From: Mycobacterium sp.
GTDB lineage: Bacteria > Actinomycetota > Actinomycetes > Mycobacteriales > Mycobacteriaceae
Assembly (NCBI GenBank): GCA_023264735.1
Contig: JAHFVD010000029.1
Span: 1-45,656, forward strand
Reading direction: 5' to 3'
DNA: 45,656 nt
Shown here: positions 17,005 through 25,215 of the stretch, in pieces
Position numbering within the stretch: the stretch's first letter is position 1
How the letters are laid out: each line of letters begins with the position of its first letter
Made by a program: the position numbers and the translations under genes
The notes under the pieces: model-generated
Databases searched by the model: none
The model's input: the letters and a program-made list of their open reading frames with translations, nothing else
What the model was told of the DNA's origin: nothing

Positions 17005-17901
17005 GTGACCACGACCCCCGTTGAGTCGGCGCCCCCGGCTCCCGCCGCCAAGCGCGGTAAGACCGTCGGCATCCTCGTCGTGCTGGTGGTGGTGCTTGCC
17101 TACATCGTCACGCTGTTCGGCTACTGGTGGCTCTCCGGTTCGGCCAAGGAACTCGAGGCGGCGGGCGAAGGCAATGGATCGGAGACCACGGTCCTGATCA
17201 CGCTGCAGGCACTGCGCACGGTCGACTACAAGGTCGACGCGAAAGTGCTTGTGATCCCGGCGGACTCGCTGGTCGATGACAAGCTGGATGTCCTCAAGGA
17301 GGACATTGCGGTGCGGTTGCACCCGTGGAACTCGCTGGGAGACTTGAAGTTTCCGGCAGGTGCGGCACCGGCAGAGGTGACAACGACCATCGATGTCGAC
17401 GGCGATGTGAACACCTGGCCGTTCGACCGCTACCGGACCCAAGGCATCAGCGCCGACCTGCTGGTCGGCGAAGGTGAGGACCGCAAAATCGTGCCGGCCA
17501 AGGTCGAGATCGCGGGCGCCCTGCAGGGCTGGGATCTGTCCAGCGAGCAGGTGGCCCCGTCGCCGGCAGCCAAGGGCGACGGCGACGCCACCCAGGTCAC
17601 CTTCAGCCGCGCGCTCGGCCCGCTGGCGTTCGACCTCGGCATCGTCATCGTCCTGCTCACGCTGCCGACCATCGCGATCTTCACCTCGGTGCTGGTGATC
17701 ACCAGACGCAAGCAGTTCCAGATGCCGTTCGCAACGTGGTATGCCGCAATGCTGTTCGCCATCGTGCCGCTGCGCAATATCCTGCCCGGCGCGCCGCCGC
17801 CGGGCGCGTGGATCGACATGGCCCTGGTGCTGTGGGTGATCGTCGCCCTGGTTGCCGCGATGGTGATGGTCGTCATCTCCTGGTTCAAACAGGTCGACTA
17901 G
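17005..17901 (+). CDS. DUF4436 integral membrane protein
   Basis: 298 residues. One N-terminal transmembrane helix (about 21-44), then an extracytoplasmic domain of some 150 residues including WPFDRYRTQGISADLLV, and three closely spaced C-terminal helices (about 208-230, 239-262, 268-292) separated by the ITRRKQFQMPFATWYAAMLFAIVPLRN loop. This layout matches DUF4436 proteins, common and multi-copy in mycobacteria, with unknown function. The upstream frame to 16531 is antisense noise within the 13E12 gene. Confidence 0.8.
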   Translation: MTTTPVESAPPAPAAKRGKTVGILVVLVVVLAYIVTLFGYWWLSGSAKELEAAGEGNGSETTVLITLQALRTVDYKVDAKVLVIPADSLVDDKLDVLKEDIAVRLHPWNSLGDLKFPAGAAPAEVTTTIDVDGDVNTWPFDRYRTQGISADLLVGEGEDRKIVPAKVEIAGALQGWDLSSEQVAPSPAAKGDGDATQVTFSRALGPLAFDLGIVIVLLTLPTIAIFTSVLVITRRKQFQMPFATWYAAMLFAIVPLRNILPGAPPPGAWIDMALVLWVIVALVAAMVMVVISWFKQVD

Positions 17902-18242
17902 CAGCGAGGGGCCTAAGCACCGCGAAAAGTCCTGGCAGGGACGACGGTCACGACCACCTCAGGTTCGGTCGCCAGCATCGGTCGATCGGGTGTAGCGTCA
18001 ACACCAGTTGGGATATCAACTGGTCTGGGAAGAGTTTCGCCGCCCGCCGCGAAACCCGAGGAGTGCTTCGCTCTGAGCCCGACGCTCCGGTAGATGTAAT
18101 AGTCTGCAGCCGCTTGGCAAAACCATCCGTCTCCGTCGGAGCGCGATGTCGCTGTGGGCCTGGCTTGTCACTTCGTGACGCCGGCACCACCTCCGATGTG
18201 GTCAGCCCGAAACGGTTCGGGACTGAACAAACTGGAGTCACA
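17902..18242 (+). other. 341-base leader region with three hairpins
   Basis: No gene seen. Three perfect inverted repeats follow each other ahead of the STAS gene: ACCAGTTG/CAACTGGT (18003-18010 and 18017-18024, loop GGATAT), GTTTCGC/GCGAAAC (18034-18040 and 18049-18055, 8-base loop) and CCCGAA/TTCGGG (18206-18211 and 18216-18221, loop ACGG). The last one lies 13 bases before the GGAG ribosome site at 18235. This may be a structured 5' leader, or operator sites. Confidence 0.5.
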
Positions 18243-18668
18243 ATGTCTATTTCGACCGTAACCAAGTCGTCACCCCCCGTCGTGGTGGCGTACCTCGGCT
18301 TCGCGTCCCAGCCATGGGTGGGTTCCCGCGCAACTCTGACCACTCACCGGCTCGACGGGGCGGTAGCCGTCATCAGCGCCTGCGGTGACATTGACGCATC
18401 AAATGCCAGCGCTCTGACCGAGTACACGCTCGGGCGAGCAGCGGCTTGCCGCGCATTGGTCCTTGATCTGGGTGGTCTCAATTTTTTTGGGACCGAGGGT
18501 TTGGAGGCGCTCCAGAGGGTCACGACGTACTGTGTGCTGGCCGGCACGGAATGGGCGACCGTCCCTGGTGCTGCCGTATCGCGAATGCTCCAGATCGGCG
18601 ATCCGCTGTCATTGCTGCCCGTCGCGAAGACCGTCGATGCGGCTCTGAAATACCTTGCGCGACAGTAA
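18243..18668 (+). CDS. STAS-domain protein (anti-anti-sigma factor-like) with altered phospho-site
   Basis: 141 residues from ATG 18243 with GGAG 5-8 bases before. Residues 32-140 fit the STAS fold: GAVAVISACGDIDASNASAL (first strands and helix), then ALVLDLGGLNFFGTEGLEAL. In anti-anti-sigma factors such as SpoIIAA the segment reads F-x-D-S-S-G and the second Ser is phosphorylated; here it is F-G-T-E-G with Glu85 at that place (Thr84 before it). This resembles a mycobacterial STAS subgroup (Rv2638/Rv0516c type). The Glu could mimic the phosphorylated state, or phosphorylation may not be used. Partners would be anti-sigma factors of the SigF system, by inference. Confidence 0.8.
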   Translation: MSISTVTKSSPPVVVAYLGFASQPWVGSRATLTTHRLDGAVAVISACGDIDASNASALTEYTLGRAAACRALVLDLGGLNFFGTEGLEALQRVTTYCVLAGTEWATVPGAAVSRMLQIGDPLSLLPVAKTVDAALKYLARQ

Positions 18669-18886
18669 TGCTGAGTCTGTCATCTCAAAGGCATCAGGCG
18701 AGGTGTAATGTAAAAGGTGCTGGGTCTTTCAGCCAGTTCGGAACGATTCCGGCCGTCCGCCGTCGGACTTGATGAGCGTCAGCTTGCGCCGTACACCACT
18801 GTCTACTTGTTTCGGTTGAGATAGCATGCGGCCCTTGCTATTTGCGAATCCCGCCCAAACATCTACACAGAAATTGGGTAACTACC

Positions 18887-19066
18887 ATGATCGTTCTCGG
18901 CATCATCCTCACTGTCCTGGGACTCTTGCTACCTAGCATTGCCCCGACTTTTGCTTTCGCTCACATCATCTTGGTGATCGGGATAATCCTGCTGGTCGTC
19001 GGCCTGATACTGCTGGTGGTGGGAAGGATGGGACACGCTGTTGGCGGGCGGCGACACTACTACTAA
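18887..19066 (+). CDS. Small two-helix membrane protein (DUF6131 type)
   Basis: 59 residues from ATG 18887: two hydrophobic helices (MIVLGIILTVLGLLLP and AHIILVIGIILLVVGLILLVVG) followed by a conserved HAVGGRRHYY tail. This matches the DUF6131 family of tiny actinobacterial membrane proteins, often found near stress genes. An in-frame ATG at 18842 would add 15 residues and is less likely. A short GCGCG/CGCGC hairpin (19073-19087) just after the stop may terminate the transcript. The 218 bases upstream hold a GTCCG/CGGAC hairpin (18755-18768) and a weak ECF-like GGAAC box at 18740. Confidence 0.75.
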   Translation: MIVLGIILTVLGLLLPSIAPTFAFAHIILVIGIILLVVGLILLVVGRMGHAVGGRRHYY

Positions 19067-19156
19067 CCCGCTGCGCGCACAACGCGCCTCGTCTCGGCTT
19101 CGTGGCGACGCGTGACGTCAGCGCGGGCATCCCAAAGCACGAAAAGAGAACGACCG

Positions 19157-20506
19157 ATGGCGATCTCAGATGTCTTGGCGTTTGCGCATCTGACTGACGC
19201 TGACATCGAAAGCCTGGCGGTCGAGCTCGACTCCATCCGCCAGGACATTGAGGATTCCCGGGGCGCGCGGGATGCGCGCTATATCCGCCGCACGATCGCC
19301 GCCCAACGTGGGCTGGAGATTGCCGGGCGGCTGATGTTGACCGCGAGTTCCAAGCGATCCGCGTGGTGGGTGGGCACGGTGACCCTGGGCGTGGCCAAGA
19401 TTATCGAGAACATGGAGATCGGCCACAACGTCATGCACGGCCAGTGGGATTGGATGAACGATCCCGAGATTCACTCCTCGTCGTGGGAGTGGGACATGAG
19501 TGGGGTGTCCAAGCACTGGCGGTTCACTCACAACTTCATGCATCACAAGTACACCAACATCTTGGGCATGGACCACGACGTGGGCTACGGCGTGCTGCGG
19601 GTTACCCGCGACCAACACTGGATCCCCCTCAACCTCGCCAACATGTTTTTCAACATCATGCTCGCCGTCGGGTTCGAATGGGGAATCGGCTTGCAGCCTT
19701 TGGAGTTGGAAAAATTCGTCAAGGGACAGTCGAACAGAGCGACGACCCTGATGCGCATTCGCGAGTTTGGCGTCAAGGCGGGACGGCAGCTCCTCAAGGA
19801 CTACGTCGCCTATCCGGCGCTGACGTCGTTGTCTCCGGGTGCCAGCTTCCGTTCGACGGCCACCGCCAACGCCGTGGCCAACGTGATCCGCAACGTGTGG
19901 GCCAACGCGGTGATCTTGTGCGGCCACTTCCCTGATGGCGCAGAGAAATTCGCCAAGACCGACATGGTGGGCGAGAGCAAGGGCCAGTGGTACCTGCGCC
20001 AGATGCTGGGCAGCGCCAACATCGACGGCAGCCGAGCCATGGACTTCATGACCGGCAACCTGTCGTACCAGATCGAGCATCACTTGTTCCCTGACCTGCC
20101 CAGCAATCGGTACCACGAGATCTCGGTGCGGGTGCGTCAGGTCTGCGACAAGTACGACCTGCCCTACACCAGCGGGCCGTTCCTGGTGCAGTATGCCAAG
20201 ACCTGGCGCACGATCGCCAAGCTGTCGCTGCCGGACAAGTACCTGCGCGACACTGTCGACGATGCACCCGAAACCCGCAGCGAGCGCATGTTCCGAGCGC
20301 TGGCGCCGGGCTCGGCGGGTGTAGCCCCCGTTGCCGGCCGCAGGCTGGGGTTGAAGTCAGCGATAGCGACCGTGCGCCTTGAGACCTCCTCAGCGCGGCG
20401 GGCGGACATGCCGCGGGTGGTGGAATGCACTGCGTCCCCGACCACTTCAAAGCGACGGACGGCTCCCCGGCAGACGTCGATCAAAAACGCGGCGCTCAAT
20501 CGGTGA
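19157..20506 (+). CDS. Membrane acyl-CoA desaturase, DesA3 type
   Basis: 449 residues. The three histidine boxes of the integral membrane fatty-acid desaturases are complete: HNVMH (90-94), HWRFTHNFMHHKYTN (120-134) and QIEHHLFPDLP (305-315), which hold the di-iron site. Close in sequence to M. tuberculosis DesA3 (Rv3229c), a stearoyl-CoA delta-9 desaturase that forms oleate with an oxidoreductase partner; no such partner is adjacent here. The C-terminal tail (after about 390) is longer and basic. Start ATG 19157 has AGAGAA upstream. The stop overlaps the convergent ANTAR gene by 11 bases. Confidence 0.92.
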   Translation: MAISDVLAFAHLTDADIESLAVELDSIRQDIEDSRGARDARYIRRTIAAQRGLEIAGRLMLTASSKRSAWWVGTVTLGVAKIIENMEIGHNVMHGQWDWMNDPEIHSSSWEWDMSGVSKHWRFTHNFMHHKYTNILGMDHDVGYGVLRVTRDQHWIPLNLANMFFNIMLAVGFEWGIGLQPLELEKFVKGQSNRATTLMRIREFGVKAGRQLLKDYVAYPALTSLSPGASFRSTATANAVANVIRNVWANAVILCGHFPDGAEKFAKTDMVGESKGQWYLRQMLGSANIDGSRAMDFMTGNLSYQIEHHLFPDLPSNRYHEISVRVRQVCDKYDLPYTSGPFLVQYAKTWRTIAKLSLPDKYLRDTVDDAPETRSERMFRALAPGSAGVAPVAGRRLGLKSAIATVRLETSSARRADMPRVVECTASPTTSKRRTAPRQTSIKNAALNR

Positions 20507-21122
20507 TCGCGTCGAGGATCAGTCGCGCAGCGCTATGTCGATCGATGCGGTTGGTTTCGGCGTGGGCGTCGAGTTCTCCGTTGGCTTCGTGGATGGTATA
20601 GCCGTGTCCGATGAGGATGCCGATGGCTTGATTGATATCAGAGGCCGCACGCAACTGCGTAGCGGTCTCGCCTCCGGTAGCGCTGAGGAGATGTTCGTCG
20701 AGGGTGACTTCGATCATCGTTGATGCCATGAGCCAGGTCATGTCCGCGGCGAGGTCGACGAAGGCCCCCGGCGTTGCGGCGTACAGGATGAGGGCCACTG
20801 GTGCTCGTCCGGGCTCCGTGCCGGGGAGCAGCACATGCAGCGACGTGCAGATGTCAGCGTCGACAGCCCCGTCGGTCAGTGTGGTAATGGTGAGCGGTGG
20901 ATCACTTTGGGACACAACCACACTCAGGCCGAGGTAGCTTGAGATTGCCGCGGCGGCATCAAGAGTCAGCCTATGCAGGCTGTGCGCGATGTCGGTGCCG
21001 TGTTCATCCAGTGCTTCGGTCAGTACCGCTAGCGCGGCCGCCATGACCGCATTGATATCCACGAGATGTAGTGCTCCGCTGGGCGCTCCCGCGCGCCGGT
21101 CGAGCCTGCTGAGGCCGAGCAA
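20496..21122 (-). CDS. ANTAR-domain regulator, probable GAF-like sensor part
   Basis: Up to 208 residues. The last 55 (ASDINQAIGILIGHGYTIHEANGELDAHAETNRIDRHSAARLILDAI) fit the three-helix ANTAR RNA-binding domain, with the A-x-G-I-L-x-x-x motif. The first part (about 30-145) has alternating strands and helices consistent with a degenerate GAF sensor. ANTAR proteins bind paired hexaloop hairpins in mRNA and relieve termination. Start is uncertain: TTG 21122, GTG 21062 and ATG 21044 are all possible, and none has a clear ribosome site. A second ANTAR gene lies upstream on the same strand. Confidence 0.7.
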   Translation of the reverse strand: MLGLSRLDRRAGAPSGALHLVDINAVMAAALAVLTEALDEHGTDIAHSLHRLTLDAAAAISSYLGLSVVVSQSDPPLTITTLTDGAVDADICTSLHVLLPGTEPGRAPVALILYAATPGAFVDLAADMTWLMASTMIEVTLDEHLLSATGGETATQLRAASDINQAIGILIGHGYTIHEANGELDAHAETNRIDRHSAARLILDAITD

Positions 21123-21245
21123 GGCATATCGCCGTGCCTGGTGAAGGGTCCAGGATCTGCGTCAGGACCGCTACCTGGGGGACTGTGCCTTCACCCTCAA
21201 CCGTACGCGCGACTCACGGCCCGACGATAGCCCTGGACGCGGCGC

Positions 21246-22046
21246 TCAAGTCGATTGATGGCGGGCGCGGGCGCGGCGGACCGCTTCATCGACGATGCGT
21301 TGGGCTACTTCGCCCAACTTGCGATGTTCGGTTTGGCTGATCAGTCGCAGCTGAGCAAACGCATCCTCGGCACTACGCCCGGTACGTCCCCGCAGCAGGC
21401 CGATCGCCTGATCGATCACCGGGCGCGTGGACAGCGCAGTCTGCAGCTGTGCAGCCAGGGTCATCGCCTGGGCCAGGACGTGAGCATTGTGTACGGCGAC
21501 CGCTGCGGGCCTCGCGAACAACTCCCCGAGTTCGGCGGCGTGCTCATCGAAGACGTCTTTGTCGTGGGCGTAGACATTGATCGCACCGACCACGTGATCG
21601 GCCAGCAGCAGCGGCAACGACAATGCGCTATGCACACCCAGCCGGCCCACTCGGGGGCCGAACCGCGGCCACATCTTCTCTCCACCCAATGACCCCGAGC
21701 GCACAGTGCGGCGCTCCAGAGCCGCAGTGATACACGGACCTTCCTGCAGCGTGACGTACTGAATTTCGTCGATTTCGGCCACAAACGGCGCACTTGCCGC
21801 CAGGGCCTCCACCATGTTGTCGCTCCGGTTGACACGCAACAGAGTTACGCCGGCACCGTCCGCGCCCGGGATCGCGCGCACTGCGAAGGTCGCCACCTCG
21901 GCCAACAACTCTGGCAACCCCAGACTGCCGGCCACCAGGCCTGATAAGTCGCGGATGGCATCCTGGAGGTCGATCTCATCGATCGTCTGTCCGGAGGGCA
22001 GCAAGCCGGTCGGAGTGTGTGGCCCGTCTTCGGTGAACTCGGTCAT
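21246..22046 (-). CDS. GAF-ANTAR transcription antitermination regulator
   Basis: 266 residues. GAF domain about 30-190 (DLSGLVAGSLGLPELLAEVATFAVRAIPGADGAGVTLLRV, then GVHSALSLPLLLADHVVGAINVYA) and ANTAR domain about 205-260 (ALSTRPVIDQAIGLLRGRTGRSAEDAFAQLRLISQTEHRKLGEVAQRIVDEAV). This is the standard layout of mycobacterial GAF-ANTAR proteins such as Rv1626-like relatives that couple a small-molecule or redox signal to RNA binding. An AGG ribosome site precedes ATG 22046. About 120 non-coding bases separate it from the downstream ANTAR gene. Confidence 0.88.
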   Translation of the reverse strand: MTEFTEDGPHTPTGLLPSGQTIDEIDLQDAIRDLSGLVAGSLGLPELLAEVATFAVRAIPGADGAGVTLLRVNRSDNMVEALAASAPFVAEIDEIQYVTLQEGPCITAALERRTVRSGSLGGEKMWPRFGPRVGRLGVHSALSLPLLLADHVVGAINVYAHDKDVFDEHAAELGELFARPAAVAVHNAHVLAQAMTLAAQLQTALSTRPVIDQAIGLLRGRTGRSAEDAFAQLRLISQTEHRKLGEVAQRIVDEAVRRARARHQST

Positions 22047-22188
22047 CCGCTGCTACCTGCACTCAATTCAGTTCAGTGCCGGCTCCACTATCGCGATGTT
22101 GGTGCCCGCCGACATGACTGTCCACCCAAGCGCCCCGGGTGGTTTGTCCTAGCCAGCCTACCCTCGTTGGCGGCTTTGGAGTTCGCAG

Positions 22189-23340
22189 TCAGTCGGCGTC
22201 TGGCGTGATTTCACCCATTTCGTCCTTGATTAGCCGCCGGAACATCCGCCGGCGCTTTTCTGGCGGCTCGTGTGCGGTCATCTCCACGCCCTTGTACACG
22301 GCGAGGTACACCGAGATCGTCGTGACGATGATGATCATCAGCACCGGGCCCAACACGATGCCCCAGAAGCCGAACATCGCGATACCCGAGAACACCGCCA
22401 GCAGCATCAGCGCCGGGTCCAGTCGTGCCTCGCGGGGCACCAGGATGGGCCGCAGGAAATTGTCGATGTTGGTCACGCCGATGAGGTGGAACAGCACCAC
22501 GAACAGCCCACCGCCGATGTTGCCGAAGAACATCATCCCGATGCCGAACGGGATCGTCACGATGCCGCTGCCCAGCGGGATGACCGACAGCGCGGTCAGG
22601 AAGATCGCGAAGATGAAGAACCCGTTGTGGAAGCCGCCGATGTAGATCGACGCCGCGCCCAGCAGACCCTGAACCAGCGCGATGATGAACTGGCCCTTGA
22701 CAGTTCCCTTCACCATGGCGCCCATCTTGGCCAGGTAGAGATCGGTGACTTCCTCACCCAATGGGTTGAGCCGGCGGATCAGCAGTAGCAGCTGGTCCTG
22801 GTTGGTCAGCAGCGAGACCAGGACGTACAAGAAAATGATCGCCGACGTGATCACGCCGATCGCCCCGCCCGCGGCGCCCTGCAACACGTGCAGCAGCCAA
22901 CGCCCGAGGTTCTGGGAGACGCTGATCATGGTGTCGCGCAACGAGTCCGTGGTGACCGAGAAGTGCCCGAACGGCAGTCTGCCCAGTGCCTGGTTGACGT
23001 ACGTCAGCGCCTGGTTGCCCACCGTGGACATATCCGCGGTCTGCACCCAGTCCGCCACGTGCACCAGCATGTGCGAAATCTGAAGTACCGCAAGCGTTAA
23101 CAGTGCGCCGACCGGGATGATGACGGTGGCCAGCGCGGCCAGCACCGTAAACGTCGCCGACAGCCCGGACCCGAACCGGCCCCGGCACCGGTTGTACAGC
23201 GGGGTGAACAGGTACGCGACGATCGCCGCGATCACCACCAGGATGAAGTAGTGCCGCAGGAAGTACGCACCCAGCACCAGGGCGAGCAGAGTGATGATCG
23301 CCAGCGCGCGCTTCTGGGTGACGGTGAATTCGGTGTTCAC
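22189..23340 (-). CDS. AI-2E family permease (Rv1101c homolog)
   Basis: 383 residues with about eight transmembrane helices: the first pair at 10-48, helices near 62-90, 155-178, then the conserved GQFIIALVQGLLGAASIYIGG, ALSVIPLGSGIVTIPFGIGMMFFG and IGVTNIDNFLRPILVPREARLDPALMLLAVFSG segments typical of the AI-2E transporter (PF01594) family. Family members export AI-2 or act as Na+/H+-type transporters; the real substrate is unknown. Start GTG 23340 is 4 bases after the SDR stop, so it is the last gene of the upstream operon. Confidence 0.88.
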   Translation of the reverse strand: MNTEFTVTQKRALAIITLLALVLGAYFLRHYFILVVIAAIVAYLFTPLYNRCRGRFGSGLSATFTVLAALATVIIPVGALLTLAVLQISHMLVHVADWVQTADMSTVGNQALTYVNQALGRLPFGHFSVTTDSLRDTMISVSQNLGRWLLHVLQGAAGGAIGVITSAIIFLYVLVSLLTNQDQLLLLIRRLNPLGEEVTDLYLAKMGAMVKGTVKGQFIIALVQGLLGAASIYIGGFHNGFFIFAIFLTALSVIPLGSGIVTIPFGIGMMFFGNIGGGLFVVLFHLIGVTNIDNFLRPILVPREARLDPALMLLAVFSGIAMFGFWGIVLGPVLMIIIVTTISVYLAVYKGVEMTAHEPPEKRRRMFRRLIKDEMGEITPDAD

Positions 23341-23344
23341 CGGG

Positions 23345-24118
23345 CTACTGATTCATCAGCCGGGTCAGGTGCTCCGCAATGTTGGGGTAGCGCTTGAGGT
23401 GTGCGCCACCATTGAGGTCGAGGATTTCGCCGGTGAGCCACGACGATTGCGGAGAACACAGGAAAGCCACCGCGTCGGCGATGTCCTGCGGCGTTCCCGC
23501 CCGCCCGAGCGCGGTGTTCTCCACGTACTCGTCGACGACACCGGGGACGACGGCCGCACCCTCGGTCAGCGGGGTGTGGACGAAGCCGGGTGCGACGGCA
23601 TTGACCCGGATGCCACGCGGGCCCAACTCCAGCGCCGCCACCTGCGTCAGCATCGACAGCCCGGCCTTGGCCGCGCAATACGCGCTCATCCCGATCGCCG
23701 GCTGGCGGGCGTTGAGCGACGTCAGCGACACCAGGGTGCCGCCCTCGCGGAGATGGCGCCCGGCATGCTTGATCACAATGAACGCGCCGTTCAGGCACAC
23801 GTCCACCACCGCGCGGAACTGCTCGGTGTCGAGTTCGGTGATCACCCCGAACCCACTGAAACCGGCACAGTTCACCACGATGTGCAGCCCGCCCTCGCGA
23901 GCCACTACATCGTCGAAAAGTGTTGCCACCGTGGCCTCGTCGGTGACCTCCACCGCCGCCCACGTGTGTGGTGCACCCAGCGTCGCGGCCCGCTCCTGTG
24001 CCAGCTCGGTGTTGCGGTCGGCGATCGTCACCCGCACGCCCTGCGCCGCGAGCGTCTGCGCCGTCGCCCAGCCGATCCCGGAGGCGCCCCCGATGATTAC
24101 CGCCACCCGTTCGGTCAT
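23345..24118 (-). CDS. Short-chain dehydrogenase/reductase (classical SDR)
   Basis: 257 residues. Rossmann nucleotide site GGASGIGWA (residues 10-18), NCAGFSGFG in place of NNAG, catalytic Ser in SLTSLNAR, and YCAAK for the YxxxK pair. Oxidises or reduces a hydroxyl/keto group with NAD(P)H. The start ATG 24118 overlaps the stop of the upstream epimerase gene by 4 bases (ATGA), so the two are translationally coupled. With a KstR-like site ahead of that pair, a hydroxysteroid or sterol side-chain substrate is plausible but not shown. Confidence 0.88.
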   Translation of the reverse strand: MTERVAVIIGGASGIGWATAQTLAAQGVRVTIADRNTELAQERAATLGAPHTWAAVEVTDEATVATLFDDVVAREGGLHIVVNCAGFSGFGVITELDTEQFRAVVDVCLNGAFIVIKHAGRHLREGGTLVSLTSLNARQPAIGMSAYCAAKAGLSMLTQVAALELGPRGIRVNAVAPGFVHTPLTEGAAVVPGVVDEYVENTALGRAGTPQDIADAVAFLCSPQSSWLTGEILDLNGGAHLKRYPNIAEHLTRLMNQ

Positions 24119-25182
24119 GAGACCCTCCCGTCGTTCTCCGGAGCACCCCACTTGTTCCGGACCGCTTCCCATGGGTTGCCGTATCCGGCGGGCTCGCCGT
24201 AGTACGGCGACTGCCGCTTGAGGTACTCCCGGGCCACCGGCGCGATCACCCGGAACAGATAGCGCTTCCAGCCGACCTTGTCCGCGGTCTCGGTCAGCAT
24301 GTCCGGCCACGAGTAGTGCTGGTGTTTGAGCACCTGCTGCGCGGTCGCCGAGTCCATCCAGTCGGTGGCAAACCAGCCGCCGTCGTTGTTCGGGTCGCCT
24401 TTGCGTCCCGGCGGCAACGCGCCGACGAGGCCCATCGCCGCGGAGGTGGACTGCCCGATGTCGCCCTGCCGTAGCCGGTGGCTGTCGTCGCCGCCGATCA
24501 GCAGTGTCTGGCCCAGCACGTCGGCGGTGGTGGCCGCGGCGAATGCGAACGCGACGTCGCGCACGTCGACGGTCTGCAGCCGCCCGTCGGTGGGCAGCAC
24601 GCCCTCGAAGAAGATCAGGTTGGGATCCATGCCCAGGTTGGGTTCGGTGGTGAGCACCCCACCCAGCCGCAGGATCACCCAATTCAGGTGTGAGGCCCGC
24701 ACGATCGCCTCGGCCTCGACCTTGTGCTTGCCGTAGTTGTCGTATGGATTCACCGGTGTCTGCGCGGTGAGTACATCGGTGCTCCGGTACGGGTTACGAG
24801 GCCCGTATACGGCGATGCTCGACGCGTGCACCAGCCGCGGCGGTTTGGCTTGGGCCTCAGCGGCTTTCACCAGGTTCGCAGTCGCCCCGACGTTGACCTT
24901 GTAGGCCAGCGCAGGGTTGGCGTAACACAGCGGCGGGATCACCGCGGCCAGGTGGATCACGGCGGCGGGGGAGACCTCGGCCAGTAGTGTCTCGACCGCG
25001 GCTGGGTCGGTGAGGTCGGCCCAGCGCACATTCACACCGGAGGGCAGCTCGGCGGCGGCGTTGCGGGTCGCCTCGGTTTCGAGGTCGGTGGCCACCACGT
25101 GACGGCCGGCGGCCGCCAACTGCTTGACCGTGGCACTTCCCACCAACCCGAATGCGCCGGTTACCAGCACAGCGTCGGACAT
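24115..25182 (-). CDS. NAD-dependent epimerase/dehydratase (extended SDR), possible hydroxysteroid dehydrogenase
   Basis: 355 residues. VTGAFGLVG (7-15) binds NAD(P); the catalytic Ser/Tyr/Lys set is visible as HASSIAVYG and YGKHK. C-terminal part contains a long substrate domain ending NPWEAVRNKWGAPENDGRVS. Extended SDRs of this sort include 3beta-HSD-like enzymes, sugar epimerases and lignin-type reductases. A strong ribosome site GGAAGGGAG precedes ATG 25182, and a perfect 14-bp palindrome matching the KstR box lies 20 bases upstream. It forms an operon with the SDR and permease genes. Confidence 0.85.
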   Translation of the reverse strand: MSDAVLVTGAFGLVGSATVKQLAAAGRHVVATDLETEATRNAAAELPSGVNVRWADLTDPAAVETLLAEVSPAAVIHLAAVIPPLCYANPALAYKVNVGATANLVKAAEAQAKPPRLVHASSIAVYGPRNPYRSTDVLTAQTPVNPYDNYGKHKVEAEAIVRASHLNWVILRLGGVLTTEPNLGMDPNLIFFEGVLPTDGRLQTVDVRDVAFAFAAATTADVLGQTLLIGGDDSHRLRQGDIGQSTSAAMGLVGALPPGRKGDPNNDGGWFATDWMDSATAQQVLKHQHYSWPDMLTETADKVGWKRYLFRVIAPVAREYLKRQSPYYGEPAGYGNPWEAVRNKWGAPENDGRVS

Positions 25183-25201
25183 CGAGCTCCCTTCCTGCGG
25201 T

Positions 25202-25215
25202 TAGAACGCGTTCTA
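25202..25215. promoter_or_regulatory. KstR-type operator (TAGAACGCGTTCTA)
   Basis: Perfect 14-bp palindrome that matches every defined base of TnnAACnnGTTnnA, the KstR consensus of mycobacteria (repressor of sterol degradation, released by a sterol CoA thioester). It sits 20 bases before the epimerase start and overlaps the stop codon of the upstream NTF2 gene. Confidence 0.7.

Noticed and set aside
18740..18765. ECF sigma (GGAAC/GTT) promoter before the small membrane protein
   Set aside because: The -10 part reads GTC and spacing is marginal; too weak.
19067..19156. Possible ANTAR-type paired hairpins before the desaturase
   Set aside because: Only a short GCGCG/CGCGC hairpin with a 5-base loop was found; the paired A1/G4 hexaloops are not there.
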